Shown: positions 1 through 10,567, counted from the first letter of the stretch. The stretch is 64,000 bases of DNA from Diphasiastrum complanatum (GCA_029204225.1 CM055100.1:6763382-6827381), one strand, 5' to 3'. The notes: generated by a model from the letters alone, not told the origin. Translations and numbers: made by a program.

Positions 1-488
1 CTTACAAAGTGATTTTCTCTAAAAAAAACTCAAATTTATCAACACTTAGAGCTTTAGTAAGTATGTTTGCTAGCTAATTCTCTGTTCTACAATGCACTGC
101 ATCTATTTCATTTTCTCTAACAAAATGATATTTAATCTCTATGTGCTTTGTGCGTGCAAAAATACAAGATTCTTAGCTAGCTGAATAGCACTATGGTTGT
201 CACATCTGATTTATGGAGGCTTACTCTATAGGATGCCAATGTCTTTCAGCATCCTTCTTAGTCACACCACCTCCTACGTAGCTAGACATAGGGCTTTGTA
301 CTCCGCTATTGTGGTGAAAAGAGCAATTGTATCATGTTTTTTGCTGGACCAGGATAATACGTCATTACCAACATGAAAAGCATAATTTGTGGTGGATCTT
401 CTATCGTCTATACAGCCTGCCCAATCCGAATCTACGAAGCCCTGTAAAGCTGGTAAAGCCTATTGTCTCTCATATAGCAATCCATCGA
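1..488 (-). pseudogene. Copia RNase H C-terminal fragment (family I)
   Basis: Read on the minus strand this is the C-terminal part of a Ty1/copia RNase H: a stretch like SKxxDTIALFTT-AEYKAL, then a KHIEIKYHF-like segment and an ADILTKAL-like tail. It has stop codons and frame breaks throughout and cannot make protein. The tail nearest position 1 is closest to the copia fragment at 59690-59850, so I assign it to the same family. In a live element this domain would remove RNA from the RNA:DNA hybrid during reverse transcription in the virus-like particle. It is cut by the window start on one side and by an unrelated repeat at 489 on the other. Confidence 0.7.
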
Positions 489-656
489 TATAGACAATGC
501 TCTCACTTAACTTAACTATCTTGAGAGATAGTTAGCCTTGTTAAGTATTATTTAAACTACATTGGGCCCTTATTGGCCTATTATTCTTACTAATTACCTT
601 GGAGGGCCTAAGGGGAACTGCCTTGTTATTAAGGCTAATAGCTCCTTTTGGGCCTA
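489..656. repeat. Direct repeat R1, copy 1
   Basis: About 168 bp that recurs almost exactly at 1313-1483. It contains the conserved pieces GGGCCCTTATTGGCC and AGGCTAATAGCTCC. The two copies, in the same orientation, look like parts of LTRs of one small element, but I could not find TG...CA termini or a target duplication. Function unknown. Confidence 0.6.
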
Positions 657-1312
657 TGATTTCTGCTTAAGAAGATCTTGAAGCAACAATCTCTTCTGCT
701 ATGGATGGATTACTCAAAGTGCATCAACACATACATGTACATTAGATGGTCTGCAAAATGCTATGTATAGAAAATTGAGATTAAAACTCAAATCAAATCT
801 GAAAAATTCAAATCAAGTGAATTGAAATTTCTAATCACTTATCTTGACAACTTTTGGGAAAAGTGCAATAACTTATCCAAATGCCTCCAAATTGGTGCAA
901 ATGAAAGCTAAATTGAATGCTGACATTTTGTCTGAACAAATTTTTTCAAAGTTAAAAATTAGCAAAGAAATCTACAAAAACAATAAACTCATCAAATCTA
1001 GATCATCATGAATTTAGGATCTATGCTCTGATAACAAGAAATGCAATTCCAAACAAATAGCAATAACAATGAAGTAAAGCTAGAAGCAAGAAAAGTACAA
1101 GACCATCATGATAGCATATCCATAGAAATCTAGAAACAATGAGATCTCAATGGAATCACATTACAATCAATAGAAATTGAGCATGGATTCATGTGGATAG
1201 GGCACATGAGACCTAACAATGGAGATCCCTATGGCTCAAATTGTCAAGGAAGCTAGAAGCTCTCACTTGCAAATGAGCCAAAATATTCACAAAATGATGT
1301 CTCTTGCCTAGT
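657..1312. other. Spacer between R1 copies, with a degenerate copia PBS
   Basis: No coding sequence is visible. At 1025-1036 the plus strand reads GCTCTGATAACA, one base off the reverse complement of the copia primer site TGGTATCAGAGC. That suggests a minus-strand copia element whose 5' LTR would lie to the right (about 1037-1483, including R1 copy 2). The remaining internal part is only about 370 bp, so this would be a strongly deleted copy. Confidence 0.4.
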
Positions 1313-1483
1313 TATAGACAATGCTCTCACTTAACTTAACTATCTTGAGGGATAGTTAGCCCTTGTTAAGTATTATTTAAACTACATTGGGCCCTTATTG
1401 GCCTGTTATCCTTATTAATTACTTTGGAGGGCCTAAAGAGGGACCCGCCTTGTTATTAAGGCTAATAGCTCCTTTTGGGCCTA
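1313..1483. repeat. Direct repeat R1, copy 2
   Basis: Second copy of the repeat at 489-656, differing by a handful of substitutions and small indels. Its right edge abuts a plus-strand copia pol fragment. Confidence 0.6.
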
Positions 1484-2324
1484 CAAAGCTTACAATGGAT
1501 ATTATATTGCCTTGAAAAGCACTGATGCACTAAAAGTACATGACACATATCATTTGATAATAGGTTCTCTATGTAGGGAATGATCTATATTAGACCAAAT
1601 ATAGCTTTTGTTGTCAGTTCCTTAAGTTAGTATATGGCTTATTCTAGTATCAGACATTGGAAAGTTGTTATAAGAGTTATGAGATACATTAGAGCTACTA
1701 TGGGCCAATGCATCTGTTATGGATATTGGGTAGTTGATGTAGACACTCGTAGATCCACATCTGGATCTGCATTCTTCCTAGTGGTCTAATTTCATGGAAC
1801 AGCTGCTACCAAATCTCAATAGGTGTATCGTCTACAAAATCATAGTATATCGTTGTCTCTCAAGCAACAAAAGAAGCAATGTGGCTGCAAGACTTAGTAT
1901 CAGATGTTTGTTTGATGTTTGTTTGAAGTAGTATGCTTCAAGAATTGTCTATTTTGATAATCATAGTATATCTTTGTCTCTCAAGCGACAAAAGAAGCAA
2001 TGTGGTTGCAAAACTTAGTATCAGATGTTTGTTTGAAGTAGTATGCTTCGAGAATTGTCTATTTAGATGTTTGTTTGAAGTAGTATGGTTTGACAAGTGC
2101 TACTGCTTTATCGGCCAGCCCCAGGTTTCATTCCAAGAGTAAGCACATTGAAATCAACTATCACTATGTCAAAAGTAAAGTTTTTGACAAAGAGGTAAGC
2201 TTGGAGTACTGTCGAACATGAGACATGACAACAAATAATTTCATGAAGGCGTTGAGCTCGGATGCACACAAAAGACTTTGTGAAAAACTAAGTTTGAAGG
2301 TCAAGACATTCATGGATTCAGATT
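1484..2324 (+). pseudogene. Copia RT/RNase H 3' remnant
   Basis: Plus-strand, broken copia pol. Recognisable in order are an RT-connection segment (about 1580-1720, MAYSSIRHWK then VMRYIRAT), an RNase H core (DTRRSTSGSAF-like, about 1740-1780) and the C-terminal HSKSKHIEINYHYVKSK segment followed by a TNNFMKALSSD-like tail (about 2130-2270). Several stops and a local duplication (1838-2066) disrupt it. It is followed directly by a polypurine tract and an LTR, so it is the 3' end of a 5'-truncated element. Confidence 0.75.
1838..2066 (+). repeat. Tandem duplication (~120 bp) inside RNase H
   Basis: Two adjacent copies of a segment beginning AATCATAGTATATC and ending AGAATTGTCTATTT, period about 121 bp. 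The 3' part (ATGTTTGTTTGAAGTAGTATG) occurs again just downstream. It lies in the RNase H remnant and would by itself destroy the domain. Confidence 0.7.
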
Positions 2325-2333
2325 AAGGGGGAG
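2325..2333 (+). other. Polypurine tract
   Basis: AAGGGGGAG directly precedes TGTTGGATT, the start of the LTR. In LTR elements this purine run primes plus-strand DNA synthesis. Confidence 0.75.
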
Positions 2334-3060
2334 TGTTGGATTTATCCTAATAATCGATCTTTAATCTACATCCATTCATCTATCCAATTATGTAATTTTA
2401 CTCATGTTTTTACACTGTCTGTGGAAATACACGAGAATGGCAACGATTTGCTCCAACGCTTTTTGCAAGTAGTTCCCAACAAGCCCAACTGGAAAAGTGA
2501 TATCGCATTGTGGCTAAAGTGCCGATTGTGATCTGCGACCATATAATTGTCTTCAACTGTCATTTGGCTAACCGTAAACGACATTCATAACTAGTATAAA
2601 TAGTTGATCACTTTCTAGGTTAACTACATTAGCACTTCCTCTTTTTGCATATTAGTCTTGAAGATTAATATCTAGCATTGCTAGAAACACTTACTGCTTA
2701 ATAGTGAAAGTGTCAAACATAGGCAATCAAATACTCAACGATAGTTTCGAGTATGCGATTGCATCCGTTCATGTCTTCTGCTCAATTCTTCTGATTTGTA
2801 CATGCTACTTATTGAATTGATCATACAGTTTTATTCCATTATTATGTCAAAATGATTGAATGCTTCTCTGTTCTTTTGTTCTCTGACTATATTCTCATAC
2901 AATTTTGTCTAAACTATCGAATACTTTGATACAAAATGTTTATTATATTATGTTTGTCTACGAAATCAATTTAACAAAATCTGGGGATTTTAAAGTTAGA
3001 ATCACTTAGAATTCAAACGTGGCAATAGTTGTGATGGTTTTGTTCAAATTTGATAGGCGC
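2334..3060 (+). repeat. Copia 3' LTR (right edge uncertain)
   Basis: Begins TGTTGGATTTATCC immediately after the polypurine tract. A TATA box (TATAAATA) lies at 2595-2602. The right edge is set only by where copia C coding sequence becomes recognisable (about 3064), and no target duplication is visible. No second copy is in the window. Confidence 0.55.
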
Positions 3061-3063
3061 TAC

Positions 3064-3305
3064 TTTCAACTTTTGATCAGTAATGACTCCAACAAAAAGT
3101 AGATTTTTTTTCAAACCTGGTATGTAAAGTACCTCCCTGATCATCCTACTTTTGCCATCAGGTAGTTGGATTGAAACGGTGCCTATCCCCTTGATCTTGC
3201 ACACCTCACCATTTGCTTGTGAAATAGATGTTCCATTATCCAACACCTTCAAACTACTGAACCAATTCTTGTTACTTGTCATGTGTCTTGTGGCTCCCGA
3301 GTCAA
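3064..3305 (-). pseudogene. Element C protease fragment (3' half)
   Basis: Encodes the copia aspartic protease from just after its first residues: IDSGATRHMTSNKNWF at the right end, then the IKGIGTVSIQLPDG flap region and LYIPGLKKNLLFVG. The protease would cleave the Gag-Pol polyprotein; DSG is the catalytic triad. Homology to the intact relative at 45720-45970 stops near 3064, where another element abuts. An element A LTR interrupts the gene at its N-terminal side, so it is dead. Confidence 0.85.
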
Positions 3306-4101
3306 TGACAAAATTTCCAGAATTCACACGTGTGGGGAATGTCCACAAGAGTGACTGATCTTAATTAAGCTTTGTGATTGGCACTATAACATGATTCTAG
3401 ATTGATTAACAAAATCTAGTTCAAAAGAAATGGCTAATCCACAATCTAGCATGCTAATCAACAAAATATAATAGCAATGATCAAAGAATGAATAAAAATA
3501 CAAGATTTCAATGTATGAGCATTAGCCTCAACACGAGTTAGAGAGAGAGAGAGCTAGAGAGATAACAAGCAATATTTGTTTAGATCCAAAATGACATGAG
3601 ATAGCTACAAAACTTTGGTTCTTCATCATTGATTGTGTGGAGAGCTACACATATTTATGGAGATTGAGGTAGCTTGAGATAGAACCATATCTATCCATTC
3701 CAAAATGACATCTAAAGTGACATCTAGAGTCTATGTGACATTTGTCACTTGTCATGCATGAAATTCTACCAACTTTTTACAAGTGTACTAGTTCTAACTA
3801 GAAATGTCCAAATCATCATGCATGTGTCCATTAAACTTTGTGGATGCCTTGCATGTCACTATGGATCACTTACAATTAATGCATGTGAGTTGCCACGAGT
3901 TTCTACAAGCATAATCATGCTAATTCTATGTCTACAAACTATATGCAAGTTGCATTTATCAAACTAGATAATACATAACCATGTAGCTCGAGTTCTATGT
4001 AGGCCAAACTTGGCATTCTGCATTAATGAGCTACATACTTGCATGGTATAACATTTGTAGCAAGCCAAGAAATCAATATGGATTGTTTTTCAATTTTAAC
4101 A
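3306..4101 (-). repeat. Element A 3' LTR
   Basis: Plus strand reads TGACAAAATTTCC ... CAATTTTAACA; on the element strand TGTT...GTCA. 796 bp, paired with 7549-8339. Contains the palindrome CACACGTGTG at 3325-3334 and a short GA-rich run near 3541-3560. Confidence 0.92.
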
Positions 4102-4110
4102 CTCCTCCTA
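4102..4110 (-). other. Element A polypurine tract
   Basis: On the element strand TAGGAGGAG directly precedes the 3' LTR start TGTTAAAATTG. It primes plus-strand DNA synthesis. Confidence 0.8.
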
Positions 4111-4118
4111 AAAATGAT

Positions 4119-4430
4119 CTATATTGATTTGAACATGGATCTTGGTATAACTCCAAGGTTGGCTCTATGCTTGTTGAAGGAACTTTTGCTCAAAGGTTTG
4201 GTGAGCATATCTGCAATGCAAGATGATGTGTCGATGTGCTCCAATTTGATTTCACCTCCAATGAGCTTCTCTCTCATGAAGTGATGTGCAACTTTGATAT
4301 GTTTGCTCCTTTCATGGGATATTGGGTTGTTGGCAAGGGCTTGAGCTGAAATGTTGTCACACATGATCATAGGTATATTTTCTTCCAAAATTATCTTTAG
4401 CTCCACTAGTAACCTCTTGATCCAAAGCAC
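4119..4430 (-). pseudogene. Element A RNase H C-terminus, after a nonsense codon
   Basis: Continues the 4431-6809 frame after one TAA (4431-4433). It carries the C-terminal RNase H block: LWIKRLLVEL, the DNISAQALANNP segment, SKHIKVAHHFMREK and the ADMLTKPLSK tail near the 3' end of copia pol. In the related element D the same place reads KEVLWLKRLL without a stop, so I infer a single point mutation split the RNase H. Whether the truncated protein keeps RNase H activity cannot be told, since the last catalytic Asp region lies close to the break. Confidence 0.85.
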
Positions 4431-6809
4431 TTAATTTGTTGTTGTAGTGAGCGTCTTGTACTCAGCTTCACATGATGAGAGTGATACAGTATCTTGTTTT
4501 TTGGAAAGCCAAGATGTCAAGTTTCCTCCAAGATATATGACATAAGCACTTGTAGATTTCCGATCTGCTCTATCACTTGCAAAATCCGAGTCAGAATAAC
4601 TAATAATAGAAAGATCTTCACTTTTATATAGTAAACCAAAATCAAAAGTTGAAGATATATATCTAAGCACTCTCTTGGCCTTTTTCCAATGATAAATTGA
4701 AGGATTTCGCATAGCCTGTCTCAACTTATAAACACTAAAGCAAATGTCAGGTCTAGTTATTGTGAGCCAAATTAAGAAGCCTATAAGACTTCTAAAAAGT
4801 GTGGTGTCCTCGAAGGATCTTTCATCACCTTTGTTAGAGTCCTTTACATTTTGCTCCATAGGTGTTTCTATACTCTTACAATTCAACATATTGAACTTTT
4901 TTAACATTGAAAGAGCATACTTAGATTGACATATGAAAGCTTTATCTTTAAGAAAGTCAATCTCTAGTCCTAGAATATAGTGAATTTTTTCAAGATCTTG
5001 CATCTTGAACTCTTTTCCAAGTGCAATCTTGGTTTCCTCAACTAACTTGATACAACTTCCTGTCAGAATGATATCATCAACATAAATAAGAAGGATGACA
5101 ATATCTTTGTCAAAAAACTTGACATATAAGGAAGGATCATAGTTACTAAGATTAAATCCTAGTGACTCAAGAAAGGTGTTAAGTCGAGAATACCATGACC
5201 TTGGGGCTTGCTTTAATCCATATAAACTTTTGAAGAGAAAGCAAACTTTTCCCTCATCATGGATGAACCCAATAGGTTGATCCATATAGATCGCTTCTTC
5301 TAGATAGCCATTTAGAAATGCATTAGAAACATCTAGTTGAAGAAATTGCCAATTGAAAAAACAAGCAAGAGAAATTATGATTCTAATTGACACCATCTTT
5401 GCAACTGGGGCAAAGGTCTCCTCATAATCAAGTCCATATACTTGAGCAAAGCCTTTAGCACAAAGCCTAGCTTTGTACTTGTTGATTGTGCCATCTTGAT
5501 TATACTTGACTCGAAAAACCCATCTGCAACCAATGGTATGCTTGTTGGATGGAAGATCCACAAACTCCCAAGTATTATTGGCCATCAAAGCATCATATTC
5601 TTCCTTCATGGCAAGGTACCATTCTTTTGAGTTGATGGCATCATATACATCCTTTGGCTCCTCATTAGAAATAAAATAGGCATAATTAGTGGAGTTGATT
5701 TCCACTTGCTTTCCTCTATCTTCATAGGTAATTCCTTCTATTGGACACTCATGATCATTAGCTGTGTAAATAGATCTCTTGAGTCCTTTGAAAGGTAGGA
5801 TTGAGTCAAATGACTCCTTTGAACAGCACATATGTGAAGAGGCTCCACTGTCTATGTACCAAGCTCCATCTTTCTTGAAAGGTGATGAAGAAAAATTGGA
5901 CACCATAAATGACCCTTCTCCATCACTTGCAACAGAATCTTCTTCAATCTCTTTGGAGAGATTAGCTTGCTTGAGTTGGTTTTTCTTCTTAAAGCAATTA
6001 GAGACATAGTGTCTCTTTTTGCCACAAAAGAAGCACTTCACTTTCTTCTTCTTGGTTTTTGAGTTAGAGGGATGAGATGTTTCATCCTCTTCACCATCTT
6101 GATCTCGATCTTTGGCTTTGTCTTTGTTGTATGCTTGAGAGAATTGGTTCTTACTCCTTCCTTTCTGCTTGCCTTTGACAAAGAGGGCTTTGTCACTTCC
6201 ACCATGTTCAAGTTTGTTCATCTTGGAGAGTTTATAGCTTTGTCTAGATTCTTCAGAAATAAGAATTCCTTGGAGAGTTTCTAGATTAGGTAACTCCTCC
6301 TTAATAGTGAAAGACTGAACAAGATTATCACAGTCATCTCTCAAGCCAGTCAGTATGACTTGAACTAGCTCAACTTGGTTAATGGTAACACCAACACAAG
6401 AAAGCTCTCTATGTAAATCTTTAACTCTCAGAACATAGTTAGATGCACTCTCTTCACTTCTTTGGAAACTTTGGAAAATCTGATTCCTAAGAGTGAGTAT
6501 TCTAGAAGTATTCTTTGCTTCATAGATGGTCTTTATTGCATCCGAAGCTTCTTTGGCTGTAGTGCAAGATCCTCTCTCTCTCAGAATTTCATTAGATACA
6601 TTCATCTTAATGAAATGTAGAGCCATTCTAGCTCTCTTCTTATATTTAGGAATTTCAACCTGTGCTTGAGGCTCCTCCTCAACACCAAGCACAATATCCA
6701 TAACATCCTGGAGAATCAAAACACACTCCATTCTTAACTTCCAAATTGAGTAATTAGAAGTGTTTAGTCTTTCACTGGCTTCTAGAAGATATCCTCCCTG
6801 AGATGCCAT
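4431..6809 (-). CDS. Gag-protease-RT-RNase H fusion lacking integrase (element A)
   Basis: A 792-codon open frame from ATG 6809. Residues 1-200 are UBN2-like copia Gag (MASQGGYLLEASERL start). A CCHC knuckle has C259, C262, H267 and C272, with Arg in place of the usual Gly before the His. The protease DSG is at 320-322. Near residue 360, within the protease flap region (CPIEG), the frame passes straight into the segment that normally follows integrase. RT follows (WEFVDLP about 414, QLDVSNAFLNG about 491, YVDD 576-579), then RNase H (about 710 on). The GAG-pre-integrase HHCC and the whole DDE integrase, usually 450-500 residues, are missing in frame. The protein could package and copy RNA if the half-protease works, but it cannot integrate alone. 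Start chosen by match to D, F and G Gag starts. Confidence 0.85.
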   Translation of the reverse strand: MASQGGYLLEASERLNTSNYSIWKLRMECVLILQDVMDIVLGVEEEPQAQVEIPKYKKRARMALHFIKMNVSNEILRERGSCTTAKEASDAIKTIYEAKNTSRILTLRNQIFQSFQRSEESASNYVLRVKDLHRELSCVGVTINQVELVQVILTGLRDDCDNLVQSFTIKEELPNLETLQGILISEESRQSYKLSKMNKLEHGGSDKALFVKGKQKGRSKNQFSQAYNKDKAKDRDQDGEEDETSHPSNSKTKKKKVKCFFCGKKRHYVSNCFKKKNQLKQANLSKEIEEDSVASDGEGSFMVSNFSSSPFKKDGAWYIDSGASSHMCCSKESFDSILPFKGLKRSIYTANDHECPIEGITYEDRGKQVEINSTNYAYFISNEEPKDVYDAINSKEWYLAMKEEYDALMANNTWEFVDLPSNKHTIGCRWVFRVKYNQDGTINKYKARLCAKGFAQVYGLDYEETFAPVAKMVSIRIIISLACFFNWQFLQLDVSNAFLNGYLEEAIYMDQPIGFIHDEGKVCFLFKSLYGLKQAPRSWYSRLNTFLESLGFNLSNYDPSLYVKFFDKDIVILLIYVDDIILTGSCIKLVEETKIALGKEFKMQDLEKIHYILGLEIDFLKDKAFICQSKYALSMLKKFNMLNCKSIETPMEQNVKDSNKGDERSFEDTTLFRSLIGFLIWLTITRPDICFSVYKLRQAMRNPSIYHWKKAKRVLRYISSTFDFGLLYKSEDLSIISYSDSDFASDRADRKSTSAYVIYLGGNLTSWLSKKQDTVSLSSCEAEYKTLTTTTN

Positions 6810-7536
6810 TATAATGAAGACTTCTTAGTTATTGGATTGAGATATGTTTGAGCTTGTTCCTATCAGACTTAGAGTTGCTGCTCTCTTTCACTATAGGTAT
6901 TTTCAAGGTTGAACTACCTTCCTATGTGAAACACTTGCAACTATATATGAGATAAATCTCAAATATTCCACAAGACAAGTTATCTAGATCAGACACAAAA
7001 AGTGGTTTGAGACAATTTGGCTGGTTTGAATCCTATTTTTGGCACATGTGAAATGCTTCAAAAGAAAACACTATTGACTACTTCAAACTCAGTCTTGATC
7101 TACAGTTTCTTGTGTTGGATGCTCAAAACAATGGATTCAGAACAAAGTATAATTGAATCAAATCAGAATGTTGTCACTCGGATTTTGGACCCCTATCCTC
7201 TTTAAGAGCTTATAACTCTTGCTAGACACATCAAATTAATCTGGTTTTAATTTCTATGGAAAGTACAGATCAAATGCTTTCCATCAAGCTATAACACTGC
7301 TATCTTTGGATCTATAAGTAGGGAGAACAAAGGGACTGAAAAACTCTGATTTTCACACGTGCGAAATTCCAGAATTTCGTACTTCCTCAATTCAGGTCTA
7401 AAAATTCAGTTCAAGTCTGATTTGATCCAAATGCACTTCAGAGAAGGGTTAGAAAAAGTGCAAAACTGTTTTTTTGCTTGATTTAGCTCTCAGTTTCTTG
7501 TACAATCAGAGTTGTTAGCATGCAAAGCTTAATGTG
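6810..7536 (-). other. Element A 5' leader
   Basis: About 727 bp of untranslated leader between primer site and gag ATG. No conserved ORF. It holds a partial copy of the LTR palindrome (TTCACACGTGCGAA) near 7352-7365. Such leaders normally carry dimerisation and packaging signals, which cannot be seen directly. Confidence 0.6.
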
Positions 7537-7548
7537 GCTCTGATACCA
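7537..7548 (-). other. Element A primer binding site
   Basis: Plus strand GCTCTGATACCA, i.e. TGGTATCAGAGC on the element strand, directly adjacent to the LTR. It matches the 3' end of initiator-Met tRNA, the usual copia primer. Confidence 0.92.
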
Positions 7549-8339
7549 TGACAAAATTTCCAGAATTCACACGTGTGGGAAATGTCCACAAGAGTGACTG
7601 ATCTTAATTAAGCTTTGTGATTGGCACTATAACCTGATTCTAGATTGATTAACAAAATTTAGTTTAGAAGAAATGGCTTATCCACAATCTAGCATGCTAA
7701 TCAACAGAACATAATAGCAATGATCAAAGAATGAATAAAAATACAAGATTTCAATGTATGAGCATTAGCCTCAACACAAGTTAGAGAGAGAGAGTTAGAG
7801 AGATAACAAGCAATATTTGTTTAGATCCAAAATGACATGAGATAGCTACAAAACTTTGGTTCTTCATCATTGATTGTGTGGAGAGCTACACATATTTATG
7901 GAGATTGAGGTAGCTCGAGGTAGAACCATATCTATCCATTCCAAAATGACATCTAAAGTGACATCTAGAGTCTATGTGACATTTGTCACTTGTCATGCAT
8001 GAAATTCTACCAATTTTTACAGGTGTGCTATTTCTAACTAGAAATCTCCAAATCATCATGCATGTGTCCATTAAACTTTGTGCATGCCTTGCATGTCACT
8101 ATGGATCACTTACAATTAATGCATGTGAGTTGCCACGAGTTTCTACAAGCATAATCATGCTAATTCTATGTCTACAAACTATATGCAAGTTGCATTTATC
8201 AAACTAGATAATACATAACCATGTAGCTCGAGTTCTATGTAGGCCAAACTTGGCATTTCATTAATGAGCTACATACTTGCATGGTACAACATTTGTAGCA
8301 AGCCAAGAAATCAATATGGATTGTTTTTCAATTTCAACA
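7549..8339 (-). repeat. Element A 5' LTR
   Basis: 791 bp, partner of 3306-4101. Contains CACACGTGTG at 7568-7577. It should hold the promoter for the element RNA, which runs toward lower coordinates. Confidence 0.92.
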
Positions 8340-9245
8340 AATATACCATGCTTGATCATCTTGATTAGATGACAATGCAGATATGAAGATGCTAGAGTCG
8401 CCAATCTCACCCTCATCGACAAGGTTACCTGCTTGTTTTGGTTTCCCCTTGCCTTGTTCCGCCAAGAATTTGCGACATTCACTCTTCCAATGGCCCTTTT
8501 TACCACAATGAAAGCACTTGTCTTTCTTCTTAGCTTTACTGAAAGATCCCTCGTCCTTTTGAGACTTGGCAAATTGCTGCTTAGACTTCTTCTTGCCCTT
8601 GCCCTTGTCTTGTTTTTGGCGTGTCGCAAGTGCCTGATCGTCAGTATTTTGACGTCTAGCTTTCACCATTTCTCGATGTTGCTCTTCCTGCATCAAGATT
8701 CCTATGAGCTCGTCAAAGGTTGTCAATCTTTCTCTTGATGCTATTTCACTCACAAACATCTGTTAGGGTTCTGTAATGCCGCACAATGCATTGTGCACCA
8801 GCTCCACATAATGTATGCGCTCACCAATAAAATGCAGTTCATCTCTCATTGTCTTGATTCTGGTCATGTATGTCTAAATGTGCTCTCCTAGCTCCATGCG
8901 GGCACTATTCAACTTTGACTTGAGAACCATGATTCTTGACGGATTTGACATCTCGAACTGCTCCTTTAGCACATCCCATGTCTGTCTGGCTGTAACAGCA
9001 TCACAAATGTGGGTAATGATGTGATCCTTCACTGACAAGTTAATGAAGGTCAAAGCTTTCCTCATCTTTTTGGCGAACACTTTGATATCTGCTTCATTTG
9101 GCGGCCTTCTCTCATCACATGTGACGACTTCCCACACGTCTTTCTCCATCAGTATGTTTTTCATTTTGAATTTCCACACTGGATAGTTGGAAATCCCGTC
9201 CAATTTGCTACTTTCACTCAAAATGGACTCTCCCATGTTTGCCAT
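8340..9245 (-). pseudogene. Element C gag and protease N-terminus
   Basis: Gag starts at ATG 9245 (MANMGESILSESSKLDG). Two nonsense codons interrupt it: TAG near 8874 after GEHI, and TAA just before the segment starting MFVSEIASRERL (8759). The second part has a CCHC knuckle (CFHCGKKGHWKSEC) and ends with AWY, where element A inserted before the DSG. Gag would form the virus-like particle and the knuckle would bind element RNA. The equivalent gene in H (44841 on) has different nonsense codons at other places, so the two decayed independently here. Confidence 0.85.
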
Positions 9246-10555
9246 CGCAAAACTGCTTGAAGCTTCTGCCTTAGGCTAAGAACAGTATGTCGAGGCCAAC
9301 AGCGATGTCAGAAGTTGAAAATAATGACCTGCACTTTTTTCCTTACTAGTCCACTCATCACTTTTCCACCAATTTGAAAGCTAAATCGGCGTCGCCTTCC
9401 GAAATGCACTCAGTCGTCAACTCCCAACAACGTGCCCAGTGGAATGGTGAAATCACTTTTGGCATACTTCGAACACTTTCTCTGCTGCAATCACTCTGTT
9501 TTTTGTATCGTACTTGCAGGTACAGTCCGGGTGCCCTTCGTTTGGAGGTTATAGCCTTTCGTTTGGGTCAAAATGGGCAAAGGACCCAAAAATAGGGACT
9601 TTTCTAGTTTTTGAACTGTTTCTTCACCTTGAAGAAACTTCACTCTTCACTTGTGAAGGGACCCAACTCCAGGTTCAGTATGAAAATTTTTAATGAAGTT
9701 GAAGGCCAAAATGCAGTTCACTTCTTCAGGGCACTCTTCAACAACCCTTCAGACTCCATCCGATGGTTGAATCTGATCCAACTGTGGATATTTCTTCTGG
9801 GTAGCACAATCTGAGCCGTTGGTCTTGTAACTTCTCTATCCAACGGATCTGAGCACTTCCGTGCACCAATGGAGAGTCTTGTAGACACTGTCCACTTCAA
9901 AACACTACGGTTTCACTTTGGTTCCACGCACGAATAGTCCAAGACCTCCCTGTCTATGGCCACGCCTCCCCACACTCGTTTTTGCTTGATCTAACTCGCC
10001 TATGGATCAATTTGAGCATGATCTGAGGCCTAGACCAGGGTTTCCCTACTGATTCCAAGTCTGTAGAGTGTTCACTCAAGAAATTCCGTGGAGAAACGGT
10101 GATTTTAGCTCAACTTGACAAAGTGGCTTTTTTCACCTTTTACCGCAAATCTGCTAGGTTAACTGTCTAGAGACAAATCTTTGACATAAACCTCAGAATC
10201 TCTCCATGGCTAGTTGACAATGTGATTAGCTTCCTTCTGGTCCTTACGGCATCCAAAATGGTGCACAAACTGTGAAGAAATCACCAGTTATGTATAAAAA
10301 ACCGTAACCCCAAACCCGGTTTCAATATTCAGCTGGCTTCAAAATTGTCAATTTTTCACCAAATTTTTCCCTGTCTGATGCTATGCACAGGCTAATAATC
10401 CCTCTGCTGAGCTTAGCAAGCCTCTATAAACTAGAAACCGTGCACCAGTGCTTCTCTTTCTGGCTTCAACCTACCGTAAACCCCGAACTCTCAAAAGACA
10501 GTTCTCCCAAAGCTCTCTTCATTGACGATATTGTACTGTGTACACTCTCTGTACA
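9246..10555 (-). other. Element C 5' leader
   Basis: About 1.3 kb of non-coding leader. Large parts are nearly identical to 41731-42630 and 44340-44840 (element H, opposite strand), and a middle block is shared with element I (26380-26760). No intact ORF. Conservation between families with different LTRs suggests a functional RNA region. Confidence 0.65.
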
Positions 10556-10567
10556 GCTCTGATACCA
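10556..10567 (-). other. Element C primer binding site
   Basis: Plus strand GCTCTGATACCA, directly followed by the LTR edge ACTTAGAATT. Confidence 0.9.

Larger units (their letters stand above)
3306..8339 (-). mobile_element. Complete copia element A, integrase-deleted
   Basis: 5034 bp, minus strand. Order from the 5' end: LTR 8339-7549, PBS 7548-7537, leader, Gag-PR-RT-RH frame 6809-4119, polypurine tract 4110-4102, LTR 4101-3306. The LTRs end TG...CA and differ by roughly 20 substitutions and a few small indels by eye, so the insertion is fairly recent. It sits in the protease of element C. The flanks rejoin that gene with only a 2-3 bp shared sequence (AA/AAT) rather than a clear 5-bp target duplication. 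The whole integrase region is absent from an otherwise long open frame. Confidence 0.92.
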
